Shown one piece after another: positions 35,679 to 43,726 of a DNA stretch of 64,000 bases. The DNA comes from JACMLX01 sp031374935 (GTDB lineage Bacteria; Gemmatimonadota; Gemmatimonadetes; Gemmatimonadales; Gemmatimonadaceae). Where the stretch lies: contig JANMHB010000141.1 of NCBI GenBank assembly GCA_031374935.1, forward strand, positions 16,180 through 80,179, given 5' to 3'. Position 1 is the first letter of the stretch; the number at the start of each line of letters is the position of its first letter. A program made the translations under genes and the position numbers. A model generated the notes under the pieces. It saw only the letters and a list, made by a program, of their open reading frames with translations, did no database searches and was not told the DNA's origin.

Positions 35679-36107
35679 GTGCCGCGCATCGAGGTCGAGG
35701 TGCCGGCGGTCGACTCCACCTCCGCAGCCGTCACCGAGGGACTTCGCCGCTTCAACCTGCAGCACACGACCCGCAGCGATCCGTCGCCGTTCAATGTCGT
35801 GGCGCGTGATGAAAATGGCGTGATCGTTGGCGGTTGCCTCTGCGAGACCCGGTGGCACTGGTTGTACGTCGATGTGTTGTGGGTGAGCGATGGACATCGC
35901 GGTGTGGGGGTCGGAACGGCATTGCTGGCGGCGGCGGAGGATGAGGCGCGGCGGCGTGGCTGCACCAGAGCCCACCTCGACACCATCAGTTTTCAGGCGC
36001 GCCCGTTCTACGAATCGCTCGGCTGGCGCCTCTTCGGCACACTCGAAGACCACCCGCCGGGACACACCCGGTACTTCCTGCAGAAGGACCTCTCGCAAGG
36101 GCTCTGA
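35679..36107 (+). CDS. GNAT family N-acetyltransferase
   Basis: A 142-residue GCN5-related acetyltransferase. The acetyl-CoA loop is HRGVGVGTALL (motif A, R/QxxGxG/A) and the C-terminal strand and helix are AHLDTISFQARPFYESLGWRLFGTLEDHPPGHTRYFLQKDL, with the usual FYESLGW. Substrate unknown. The GTG start lies 3 bases after the metallo-hydrolase stop, so pyk, the hydrolase and this gene probably form one operon. Confidence 0.9.
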   Translation: MPRIEVEVPAVDSTSAAVTEGLRRFNLQHTTRSDPSPFNVVARDENGVIVGGCLCETRWHWLYVDVLWVSDGHRGVGVGTALLAAAEDEARRRGCTRAHLDTISFQARPFYESLGWRLFGTLEDHPPGHTRYFLQKDLSQGL

Positions 36108-36295
36108 CCCGTGGGTTCGAAGCACCTGTCACGAGGACACGTACCCGACGGTTTCGCCGACTCTCACCCCTGTGGCGAACGCTCGGCCGTCGCGACTCAC
36201 TTGTGCCGTGCCCCAGCCCTAGGGAGCTTTCAGGTCTGACCAGTGGCCGTGTGCTCGAGATCGCTGTTCTCTCCTCTCTTCCTTTCGAGGCTGTG

Positions 36296-37705
36296 ATGTC
36301 CGCTCCCGCCATTTCGTCGGCACTGCTCTCCGACTGCGTCACCGTCGCCGGTTCGACCGTGACCGTCACGCACGCTGAGCTGCTCGCCACCGAGCGCATG
36401 GACGCGGTGGTCGATGCTGCCGTCTTCGGCAGCGATGACGAGAAGGAATACGCGCGCTGGTTGCTCTGGGAAGTCGGGCAGCACGTCGGCGTTCGTCCGG
36501 CGTCGATTCACGACCTCTACTTGGCGCGTGGTGCCGGCAAGACCCGCGGCTACACCGTGCCGGCCATGAACATCCGCGCGGCGTCGTACGACACGATGCG
36601 CGCGATCTTCCGTACCGCCAACACACTCGACGCCGGCGCCTTCATTCTCGAGATCGCACGCTCCGAGATCGCCTACACCGATCAGCGCCCCAGCGAGTAC
36701 GTCGCCGTGATTCTCGCCGCCGCACTGCGCGAAGGCTTCCGCGGTCCGCTCTTCGTGCAGGGCGATCATTTCCAGGTGAACCACAAGAAGTTCGCTGTCG
36801 ATCCGGTTCTCGAAGTCAACTCCGTCAAGCAGCTCGTCACCGAGGCCGTCGCAGCTGGCTTCTACAACATCGATGTGGACACATCCACGCTGGTCGATCT
36901 GTCCAAGCCGACGCACGACGAGCAGCAGGTGCCGAACTACATGACGGCGGTGGACATCTGCCGCTTCGTGCGCGCCAGTGAACCGGCCGGTGTGACGATC
37001 TCCCTGGGTGGGGAAATCGGCGAAGTGGGCACCGAAAACTCCACGCCGGCGGAATTGCACGCCTTCATGCAGGGCTTCCAGCGGGTGCTGGCCGAGCAGG
37101 CGCCCGGCATGGCAGGGCTGTCGAAGATCAGCGTGCAAAGCGGCACCAGTCACGGCGGTACGGTGCTCCCCGACGGCAGTATCGCCGATGTCGCGCTCGA
37201 CATCGACACCTTGCGCATTCTGGGCGAGATCGCCCGCGACTCGTACGGCATGTCCGGCGCGGTGCAGCACGGTGCCAGCACGCTGCCGGACAGCAAGTTC
37301 AATCTCTTCCCGGCATCGGAAACGGCGGAAATTCATCTGGCGACGAATTTCCAGAACATGATGTTCGATCACCTGCCGGACGCGCTCCGCCGGGAGATCT
37401 ATGACTGGCTGCTGGTCAACGCCAAGGACGAGCGCAAGGCGACCGATACCGACGAGCAATTCTTCTACAAGACGCGGAAGAAGGCGATCGGTCCGTTCAA
37501 GAAGCAGATGTGGGGCCTGCCGGCCGACATCAAGGCGAAGCTGGCGGCGGCCTACGATGCGAAGTTCACCTTCCTGTTCACCCAGCTGAAGGTCAACGGG
37601 ACCAAGGCCGACGTGAAGCAGTTCGTGAAGGCCCCGCGGCTGCACAAGGTCTTCGGCGCACCTGGCGTGGTGGCGGCACCCGATGATGCCGATCTCAGTG
37701 ACTGA
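36296..37705 (+). CDS. Class II aldolase (fructose-bisphosphate aldolase family)
   Basis: A 469-residue zinc-dependent aldolase of the class II FBA fold, likely glycolytic or gluconeogenic. Visible elements are YTVPAMNIRAAS at the barrel start, FVQGDHFQVN with the catalytic Asp-His, SLGGEIGEVGTENS with the glutamate and histidine-region loop, and GAVQHGASTLPD near the phosphate site. It is longer than E. coli FbaA and has an N-terminal extension of about 80 residues plus a lysine-rich C-terminus, as in an uncharacterised long subfamily. GAGG lies 5 bases before the ATG. It is near pyruvate kinase but separated by 188 bases. Confidence 0.88.
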   Translation: MSAPAISSALLSDCVTVAGSTVTVTHAELLATERMDAVVDAAVFGSDDEKEYARWLLWEVGQHVGVRPASIHDLYLARGAGKTRGYTVPAMNIRAASYDTMRAIFRTANTLDAGAFILEIARSEIAYTDQRPSEYVAVILAAALREGFRGPLFVQGDHFQVNHKKFAVDPVLEVNSVKQLVTEAVAAGFYNIDVDTSTLVDLSKPTHDEQQVPNYMTAVDICRFVRASEPAGVTISLGGEIGEVGTENSTPAELHAFMQGFQRVLAEQAPGMAGLSKISVQSGTSHGGTVLPDGSIADVALDIDTLRILGEIARDSYGMSGAVQHGASTLPDSKFNLFPASETAEIHLATNFQNMMFDHLPDALRREIYDWLLVNAKDERKATDTDEQFFYKTRKKAIGPFKKQMWGLPADIKAKLAAAYDAKFTFLFTQLKVNGTKADVKQFVKAPRLHKVFGAPGVVAAPDDADLSD

Positions 37706-37707
37706 GC

Positions 37708-38349
37708 GTGGCTGAATCGCGCCTGGGCGCGTCAGCAGCGGTCGCACCCTCCCGCGAGGATGCGACCGCTGCGTCGTCCGGGGCCTTCCGGCAGCTGCTC
37801 GACGCGGCGGTCGCGCGAGTCATCGCGGCGCTGGCGCATGACCTGCGCAACTCCCTCGGCGTCGTCTCGATGCAGGTCGAGGCGATCGCCGTCCGGGTGC
37901 TCTCGCCCGTCACCGAGCTGACCAAGATCGAAGGGCACGCCACGGTCGCCGCCGATCACATCGAGAAGCTGGCCGAAATGCTCAATGCGCTGATCGCGTT
38001 CGCCCGCGGGCGCACGTCGTCGGATCTCTCGGTGATCATCGCCGAAGCGGCGGCACTCGTGCCACTGCGACCGGTGATGGTGTCGACGCCACTGGTCGCC
38101 GTGGTCGGCCTCGATGCGCTGCTGGTGCGCGCCGTGGCGCTCGAGGTACTGGTGCTGGCGCTGGCGCAACCTGCGGCGCCGGAATTCCGCGTGACCACGG
38201 AGGCCGCCGGCGCCACCCTGGTCGTGAACACCGGGGCTCCCTTGGTTCCCGATATGGCGCTGGAATGGGTTGTGCAGTTCCATGCCGTGGGTGGTCGACT
38301 CGACCCCACACCCGACGGGCTGCACCTGCACTTCCCGCCGATCAGCTGA
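37708..38349 (+). CDS. Histidine-kinase-like protein with degenerate ATP-binding domain
   Basis: A 213-residue soluble protein. Residues about 28-100 form a dimerisation/phospho-acceptor helix pair with the H-box ALAHDLRNSLGVV (H44). The rest corresponds to a HATPase domain without its key boxes: the expected N-box region reads LLVRAVALEVLVLALAQP with no asparagine, the DxGxG box is absent and the G2 loop is lost, though the terminal AVGGRLDPTPDGLHLHFP resembles a kinase end. It therefore probably cannot bind ATP and may act as a phosphotransferase, like Caulobacter ChpT, or as a scaffold. GTG start lies 2 bases after the aldolase stop, and 3 bases before the NtrC-type regulator. Confidence 0.8.
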   Translation: MAESRLGASAAVAPSREDATAASSGAFRQLLDAAVARVIAALAHDLRNSLGVVSMQVEAIAVRVLSPVTELTKIEGHATVAADHIEKLAEMLNALIAFARGRTSSDLSVIIAEAAALVPLRPVMVSTPLVAVVGLDALLVRAVALEVLVLALAQPAAPEFRVTTEAAGATLVVNTGAPLVPDMALEWVVQFHAVGGRLDPTPDGLHLHFPPIS

Positions 38350-38352
38350 CTA

Positions 38353-39831
38353 ATGACAACACCCATGGCCAACGCCACGATCCTCATCGCCGACGATGAA
38401 CCTGCCGTCACCACCCCCCTCGAAGCGGTGCTGTCGGCCGACGGCTACACCGTGGTGGTCGTCAGCGACGGCAACGCGGCGCTGGCGCGGCTCGAACAGG
38501 ACGACATCGCGCTCGTCCTGACCGACCTCAAGATGCCGGGCCTCGACGGGATGGCACTCCTCGAGGCGGTGCGCACGCGCGACCTGCTGGTGGAATGCAT
38601 CATCATAACCGGTGAGGCGTCGGTGGACACCGCCGTCGAGGCCATGCGGCACGGGGCCTACGACTACATCGAAAAGCCACTCACCAAGCAGAAGCTGACG
38701 CGCCTGAAGGCGCTGATTCCAAAGGCGATCGAAAAGGAAGCGACCCGGCGCAAGAATCGCGAACTCTCGTCGCGCATCGAGGGGCTCACCAGTTTTGGTG
38801 AACTCATCGGGCAGTCGGAACCGATGCGCGAAGTCTATGGCCTGATCGAAGCCGTCGCGCCGACGAACGCGAGTGTGCTCGTGCTGGGCGAAAGCGGCAC
38901 CGGCAAGGAGCTGGTGGCACGTGCGCTGCACCAGAAGAGCGATCGGGCCAAGGGGCCGTTTTATGCGCTGAATTGTGCGGCGCTGCCCAAGGAGATCCTC
39001 GAGAATGAGCTCTTCGGACATGAAAAAGGGGCGTTCACGGGTTCCGTGAACGAAAAGACCGGCGCATTCGAAAATGCCAGCGGCGGTACCCTGTTTCTCG
39101 ATGAGTTGGCAGAAATGCCGGTCGACATTCAGGTCAAGCTGTTGCGCGCACTCGAGACGCGGTCCATTCGACGGCTCGGTGGCAAGAAGGAGATTCCGGT
39201 CGACATCCGCATCGTGGCGGCCACCAACAAGGACATCCAGAAGGCGATCGCCGGCAACGAACTTCGCGAGGACCTCTACTACCGGCTTGCCGTGGTGGAG
39301 TTCGTGCTGCCGCCGCTCCGCGAGCGCGGCACGGATATCCTCATCCTCGCCGAGGCGTTCCTGCAGCGCTTCTCGAAGCAGAACGGCAAGCGGCTGACCG
39401 GATTCGGCGATGGCGCCCGCGAATGGATGGCCATGTATCCATGGCCGGGCAACGTGCGCGAGCTCAAGAACGCCATCGAGCGCGCCGTGATTCTGGCCCG
39501 CACCAGCGAAGTGAGCGCCAGCGATCTGCTGCCGCGACACCTCCGCGGCACGGCCGAGAGCCTGGGGCCGGTCACGCTGTCGTTCGGGTCCTCGGTGGCC
39601 GACGCCCGCCGGCAGCTCGCACTGCGCACCTTTGCCCAGCTCGGTGGCGACGTCCCGAAGGCCGCGGCCATGCTCGGCCTGCAGGAAACGCAACTTCGCG
39701 ACGAGCTCCTGGCGATGCTGTCCCTGCCCGATCCGTCAGGAGATGCACTGGCCGACGGGGGGGAGGGCAGTGACCGCGCTGCCGTCCGCCTCGTACGTTC
39801 CGATGACGGCAAGGCTGCCCCCGGACGCTGA
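38353..39831 (+). CDS. Sigma-54-dependent response regulator (NtrC family)
   Basis: A 492-residue enhancer-binding activator. Receiver domain (about 8-125) with acidic D14-D15, phospho-acceptor D58 and K108 in YIEKP. AAA+ domain (about 148-385) with Walker A GESGTGKE (179-186), Walker B GGTLFLDE and the sigma-54 loop reading GAFTGS (226-231) in place of GAFTGA. A Fis-type HTH ends the conserved part (AQLGGDVPKAAAMLGLQETQLRDELLAM); a 35-residue polar tail follows. Encoded 3 bases after the kinase-like gene, its likely partner. ATG at 38365 is an alternative start. Confidence 0.93.
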   Translation: MTTPMANATILIADDEPAVTTPLEAVLSADGYTVVVVSDGNAALARLEQDDIALVLTDLKMPGLDGMALLEAVRTRDLLVECIIITGEASVDTAVEAMRHGAYDYIEKPLTKQKLTRLKALIPKAIEKEATRRKNRELSSRIEGLTSFGELIGQSEPMREVYGLIEAVAPTNASVLVLGESGTGKELVARALHQKSDRAKGPFYALNCAALPKEILENELFGHEKGAFTGSVNEKTGAFENASGGTLFLDELAEMPVDIQVKLLRALETRSIRRLGGKKEIPVDIRIVAATNKDIQKAIAGNELREDLYYRLAVVEFVLPPLRERGTDILILAEAFLQRFSKQNGKRLTGFGDGAREWMAMYPWPGNVRELKNAIERAVILARTSEVSASDLLPRHLRGTAESLGPVTLSFGSSVADARRQLALRTFAQLGGDVPKAAAMLGLQETQLRDELLAMLSLPDPSGDALADGGEGSDRAAVRLVRSDDGKAAPGR

Positions 39832-39874
39832 GGTTCTGGCGGGCGCTGGCCGTATCCATTCACTCATCCGCCGA

Positions 39875-40297
39875 ATGCCGCGCCGAGATCTGGACGACGA
39901 CGAGCAGATCATTGTCATCGAAGAGAGCGACTCCTCTGGAATCGCAACCTTTCTGCTCGGCGCGGCCATCGGCGCCGGACTTGCGCTGATCTTCGCGCCA
40001 CAGACCGGGGCGGAGACGCGCCAGTCCATCCGGCGTGGGGCGAAGAAGGCCGGCGAAGCGACCCGGCGGGCCGGCGAGAAGGTGAGCGATGCACTGACGC
40101 AGGCGAAGGCCGATCTGGAGTCGCGCATCGACACGGCGAAATCCTCCCTCGACCTCAAGAAGGTGCAGGTCTCGCGTGCGGTCGATGCGGGTCGCGAGGC
40201 AGCGAAGGCCGCCCGGGACGAACTCGAGCGCCGCATGGCCGAGCAACGGACTGCCGACGCCTCCCGCACCCGCGAGCAGGACAACGGCGCGGCGTAG
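39875..40297 (+). CDS. YtxH domain protein
   Basis: A 140-residue protein: an acidic start (RRDLDDDEQIIVIEES), one membrane helix (about 22-41, GIATFLLGAAIGAGLALIFAP), then the YtxH signature APQTGAETRQSIRRGAKKAGE and a long charged coiled-coil or amphipathic tail. YtxH proteins are general-stress envelope proteins of unknown mechanism. ATG at 39875 is chosen; the frame is open further upstream inside the regulator gene. It converges on the zinc-ribbon gene with a 2-base gap. Confidence 0.85.
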   Translation: MPRRDLDDDEQIIVIEESDSSGIATFLLGAAIGAGLALIFAPQTGAETRQSIRRGAKKAGEATRRAGEKVSDALTQAKADLESRIDTAKSSLDLKKVQVSRAVDAGREAAKAARDELERRMAEQRTADASRTREQDNGAA

Positions 40298-40299
40298 GG

Positions 40300-41376
40300 T
40301 CAGGCGGGCGCTGCGCGCGCCGTTGCAGCGCCGTCGCCGCGGCCCGCCGTGACGCCGCACGACGGGCAATACTGGAAGAACGCATTCTTTCGCGTGTCGC
40401 AGGCGCCGCACGTGTCGTACAGCTTCATGCCGCAATGGACACAAAAATTCGTCGAGGCGTTCGGGCCGCCCGCAATGGCCCGCTCACACCCCGGACACAT
40501 GCCGGCGCTCATCTTCCGGAGCGCGTCCTCGTAGCCGAGTGACTGGCGGCGCTCGGTCTCGGTCTGTTGCTCGACGACCTGGCGTTTCGCCACGTACTGC
40601 TGCATCGCCCGGATCACGTAGTGGCCAGCGATCAGCGTCAGCACGATGCCCACGATGTAGCGCACGTAGCCGCCATAACTCGGAAGGTACGGCACCAGTT
40701 CGACGAAGAACGCGAACGCAGCGAACCCCACGAACCCGCGCGCCAGCGGCCAGTACTGGCTCTTGCGCTTCTTCGCCAGCAGCCAGATGCCGATCAGCAG
40801 CAGCGGCAGGGTGAGCGCCAGCCGGACGCCGAACACCTTCAATTCGCGCTGAAACAGCGCCCGGTTGTAGCGAGGCACCGCGTCGCTGCGCAGCACCGCT
40901 TCCGCCGCTTGCAGACTGTCGAGCGCCTGCATGATCACCAGGCGTCGGGCGTCCTGCACCTCCACCATCTTCTGTGCTGCCGCCTGCTGCGCCAGCAGGC
41001 CCTCGAGTTCGCGGGTCTTGGCGATGCCCTCCGGGTCCTGGGCCGGATTGCTGGTTGCGGTACGCGTGGCGCGCCAGTTTTCGTAAGCCTGTTTCCGGTT
41101 GTCGATCGTCGTGCCACTCGAATCGACGATCAGTGCGGCGGTACTGCGTCGGTTGTCCACCGACTTCACCTCATCGCGGAGCGCGCTGGTTCGGACGCGC
41201 AACGGGATCAGCTTCTCCTGATCCATGAACTGATCGGCGGACAGCGACTGATCAACGCCCGGCAATTCGCCGACGATCTTCCCACCGAGGCCGATCAGGA
41301 AGCCAGCGAACACCAGTGACACTGCCCACATCGCGATCGAAAACAGTCGCTCGGGGACGCGCAGACTCTTGAGCAT
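40300..41376 (-). CDS. Membrane protein with C-terminal double zinc ribbon
   Basis: A 358-residue protein. One helix near the N-terminus (about 13-31), then an extracytoplasmic coiled-coil-rich domain (about 45-170), three helices (about 178-200, 210-228, 233-255) and a charged linker. The C-terminus has four CxxC pairs: CPGC, CVHC, CGAC and CPSC (about 291-340), predicted to form two zinc ribbons on the cytoplasmic side. No named family is recognised. It is downstream of a TerB/DUF697 gene on the same strand, with 27 bases between. Confidence 0.8.
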   Translation of the reverse strand: MLKSLRVPERLFSIAMWAVSLVFAGFLIGLGGKIVGELPGVDQSLSADQFMDQEKLIPLRVRTSALRDEVKSVDNRRSTAALIVDSSGTTIDNRKQAYENWRATRTATSNPAQDPEGIAKTRELEGLLAQQAAAQKMVEVQDARRLVIMQALDSLQAAEAVLRSDAVPRYNRALFQRELKVFGVRLALTLPLLLIGIWLLAKKRKSQYWPLARGFVGFAAFAFFVELVPYLPSYGGYVRYIVGIVLTLIAGHYVIRAMQQYVAKRQVVEQQTETERRQSLGYEDALRKMSAGMCPGCERAIAGGPNASTNFCVHCGMKLYDTCGACDTRKNAFFQYCPSCGVTAGRGDGAATARAAPA

Positions 41377-41403
41377 GTCGGGGAGCTGGGGAAGAACAGG
41401 CGC

Positions 41404-42333
41404 TCAGCGGCCGCGCAGTGTACCGAGTACCGACTGCAGATTGGTCCCTCGCGCAACACTCTGCACGCGGTCCTGCACTTTCGGGAACAGCGTTTCGGCT
41501 TCCTGCTGAAAACGGGTGAACAGCGCCTTCATGTCGGCGGTCGAGAGCGCCCGACCCTGCGCATAATACTGCGCCGCCGCGTGCCCGAGGGCATACGTCG
41601 CCGTGAAGCTCACGGCGGCTCCCGCGGCCATGCCGGTGGCGCCGCCAAGCATGCTGCCCAGCACTCCGCCGGCCAGACGACCGAACGTCTTGCGCACCAG
41701 ACTCTCCATCAGCTGCGCCGCGGCGCCAAGCCCGAAGGTGGCGGCCAGATCCTTCACCTGTGACGCATCGAGCTGCTGGCCATGCCGCTGGCCGATGGTG
41801 TAGACCATGCGCAGTTGCAGCGGCAGGATCGCCATGTTCGACAGGCGATCCGGGAGCAGCTCCATCGCCGCCGTCAATATGGCCTGATCGAGAATCAAGG
41901 CATCCAGTTCCCCCGGCGCCGGCGGCTGCGCGACCGCCGTCGATGGTACCGGCGGATGCTGGATGCTGCCGGTGAGCACCGCCACCGACGCAATCGCCGA
42001 GATCTCGCCCGTCGTCACCGCCGCGTCGATCGTCGATGACAGTCGCTGCAGGAAATCCACTTCCTTCGCGCCGGCCACGCCGTCGGCGTTACAGACGGCC
42101 ACCGCAATCTCGTACGCGGCACGGCGCGCATCGTTGCTCGACAACGACGCAGCCAGCGCCCTCACGTCATCCGATGACGTCGCCGCGCGCTGCACGATCG
42201 CCTCGGCATTGGCAAGCCCGAGACGCGTCGCCGCGGCCGCGATCTGGCCGAGTTCCGCAGCACTCCGCGTGCCATCGGCCACGGCCGCCTGCGCGGCGAT
42301 CGTGATGATGATCTCAGCGTCCGTCTGTGTCAT
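41404..42333 (-). CDS. TerB-like/DUF697 two-domain protein
   Basis: A 309-residue protein. The N-terminal part (about 1-115) looks like a TerB-type helical domain with acidic repeats: TIAAQAAVADGTRSAAE and VAVCNADGVAGAKEVDFLQRL, the pseudo-EF-hand spacing of TerB. A proline/alanine linker (about 125-142) leads to a DUF697-like segment with two glycine-rich hydrophobic helices (about 210-255, GGVLGSMLGGATGMAAGAA). TerB and DUF697 occur in membrane-stress modules. Role unknown. Its ATG is followed downstream by the zinc-ribbon gene. Confidence 0.78.
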   Translation of the reverse strand: MTQTDAEIIITIAAQAAVADGTRSAAELGQIAAAATRLGLANAEAIVQRAATSSDDVRALAASLSSNDARRAAYEIAVAVCNADGVAGAKEVDFLQRLSSTIDAAVTTGEISAIASVAVLTGSIQHPPVPSTAVAQPPAPGELDALILDQAILTAAMELLPDRLSNMAILPLQLRMVYTIGQRHGQQLDASQVKDLAATFGLGAAAQLMESLVRKTFGRLAGGVLGSMLGGATGMAAGAAVSFTATYALGHAAAQYYAQGRALSTADMKALFTRFQQEAETLFPKVQDRVQSVARGTNLQSVLGTLRGR

Positions 42334-42381
42334 GTGTACGTCCGGTGCGGGAAGGTCGAACGGGAAGCAACGGTCTCGCGA

Positions 42382-43044
42382 CTATCGTGTCGCCTCCATG
42401 TCGCAGCGCGGTGCCCCACGCTTCGCCGCTTCGAGCATCTCCACCAACTCCGTCGTGACGCTGACACCTCGGTCCTGCGCGTAGAACCTGTTGCGATACG
42501 CGTGCAACGAGTCAGCGCTCACGATGGTGCGATTGGCATGGTTCCACTGTCGCAACGGCGCCGGCAGCTCCACCAGGCATCCGACGTCACGGCCGGTCTC
42601 ATCGAGCAACACCAGTGTCGGTGTGGCCGTGCGGCCGTCCAGCGAGCGATGCGACTCCTGCACCACCTTGCCTTCGGTTGGCAACACGATCCGGAGCGAC
42701 AAGCCGGGCACCGAATCGGCGAGGCGGGCGGCATACGGCACCGAATTCATCGAATCCCCACAGCGGTCGATCGCCACCACCAGCAGCTGCCAGATGCCGC
42801 CGACCGCCCGCGCACGAGTCAGCAAGGCAGGAGTGATCTCGGCCTCCCGCTGCAGTCGCAGCCACCCGTCGCGCCGGGCGCTCGCCTTCTCGACGAACTC
42901 GCCGAACGTCTGTCCGCGATCGAACAGGGTCCGCAGCACGCTGTCGCTGACCGCGCCGATCGGTATGCGCGGCAACGCAGCCGGGAGCGGACGCGCTGCT
43001 GGGTGACAGGTCGCGAGGGTGGCGAGGAGGGCCGTGACGAGCAT
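42382..43044 (-). CDS. Exported thioredoxin-fold protein (single-cysteine type)
   Basis: A 220-residue protein with a short hydrophobic N-terminus ending LATC, possibly a lipoprotein with an atypical lipobox. The core matches thioredoxin-like proteins with a CGDS motif: LLVVAIDRCGDSMNSVPYAARLA, followed by LRIVLP and GRTATPTLVLLDETG with the cis-proline. Only one cysteine is in the active-site motif, so it is not a classical CxxC oxidoreductase. An earlier FGEFVEKASARRDGWLR helix is typical of this group. Upstream of TerB/DUF697 on the same strand. Confidence 0.78.
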   Translation of the reverse strand: MLVTALLATLATCHPAARPLPAALPRIPIGAVSDSVLRTLFDRGQTFGEFVEKASARRDGWLRLQREAEITPALLTRARAVGGIWQLLVVAIDRCGDSMNSVPYAARLADSVPGLSLRIVLPTEGKVVQESHRSLDGRTATPTLVLLDETGRDVGCLVELPAPLRQWNHANRTIVSADSLHAYRNRFYAQDRGVSVTTELVEMLEAAKRGAPRCDMEATR

Positions 43045-43074
43045 CGCAGCGGGGCTTGAAGGAAAGGTGTGCGC

Positions 43075-43455
43075 CTAGCGGGAAAGATCGTGCCCGGACT
43101 GCGACACGCGCCACACCCAGAACATCAGCAGCGGCTGCAGCGGGAGTCGAAGCCAGCAGGCCGCCTGAAAGAACGGACTGGCTCCGCGCACCCGCGCCAG
43201 GCGAAGCATCTCGACGTTGGCTGGCAGCACGGCCGCCAGAAGCAGAATGAGTCCGATCGCTGCCGCCACCCGGGTCGCGGGCACCAGCAGCCCAAGGCCG
43301 CCCAGCACTTCAAAGGCACCACTCACATACACCAGCAGTAGCGGGCTCGGCAGCCAGCGCGGCATGATGGCAACAAAGAACGACGGCATCGCAAAGTGCA
43401 GTACACCCGTCACGATGAAGCCGGCAGCGGTGAGATTCAGGCCAATGTTTGCCAC
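43075..43455 (-). CDS. DoxX family membrane protein
   Basis: A 126-residue four-helix membrane protein. DoxX-type features are the LNLTAAGFIVTGVLHF first helix, VSGAFEVLGGLGLLVP and a last helix with RLPLQPLLMFWVWRV. DoxX-like proteins are linked to redox and thiol-stress complexes. The GTG at 43455 is preferred because AAGGAG lies 4 bases before it; the frame opens at a GTG at 43515. Probably first gene of a leftward unit with the thioredoxin-fold, TerB and zinc-ribbon genes. Confidence 0.85.
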   Translation of the reverse strand: MANIGLNLTAAGFIVTGVLHFAMPSFFVAIMPRWLPSPLLLVYVSGAFEVLGGLGLLVPATRVAAAIGLILLLAAVLPANVEMLRLARVRGASPFFQAACWLRLPLQPLLMFWVWRVSQSGHDLSR

Positions 43456-43726
43456 GCCACTCCTTGACCACGATCCATCAATCCGGCCCCGAATCTGTTT
43501 CGTGTGAGATACCACCTGCCGTAAATTGTATCAGGAGCGGCTGTCGAGCACTCGACGGCCAGGATCTGGAGACATTGGAGATGGCTCCGACACCTTGGAC
43601 CCAGCCGCTGCGCACAGCCATGTCGCGCAGCGGTCAGTCCCTGCGTCGCGCTGCACCCATGCCTTCCGCCCCCCGATCACGCCCAATGCCCACACCGAGC
43701 CGAACAGCGCTGCAACACGGGTCGAC

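Noticed and set aside
36108..36295. Possible tRNA because of GGTTCGAA at about 36114
   Set aside because: No acceptor stem or anticodon arm can be drawn around the T-loop-like string.
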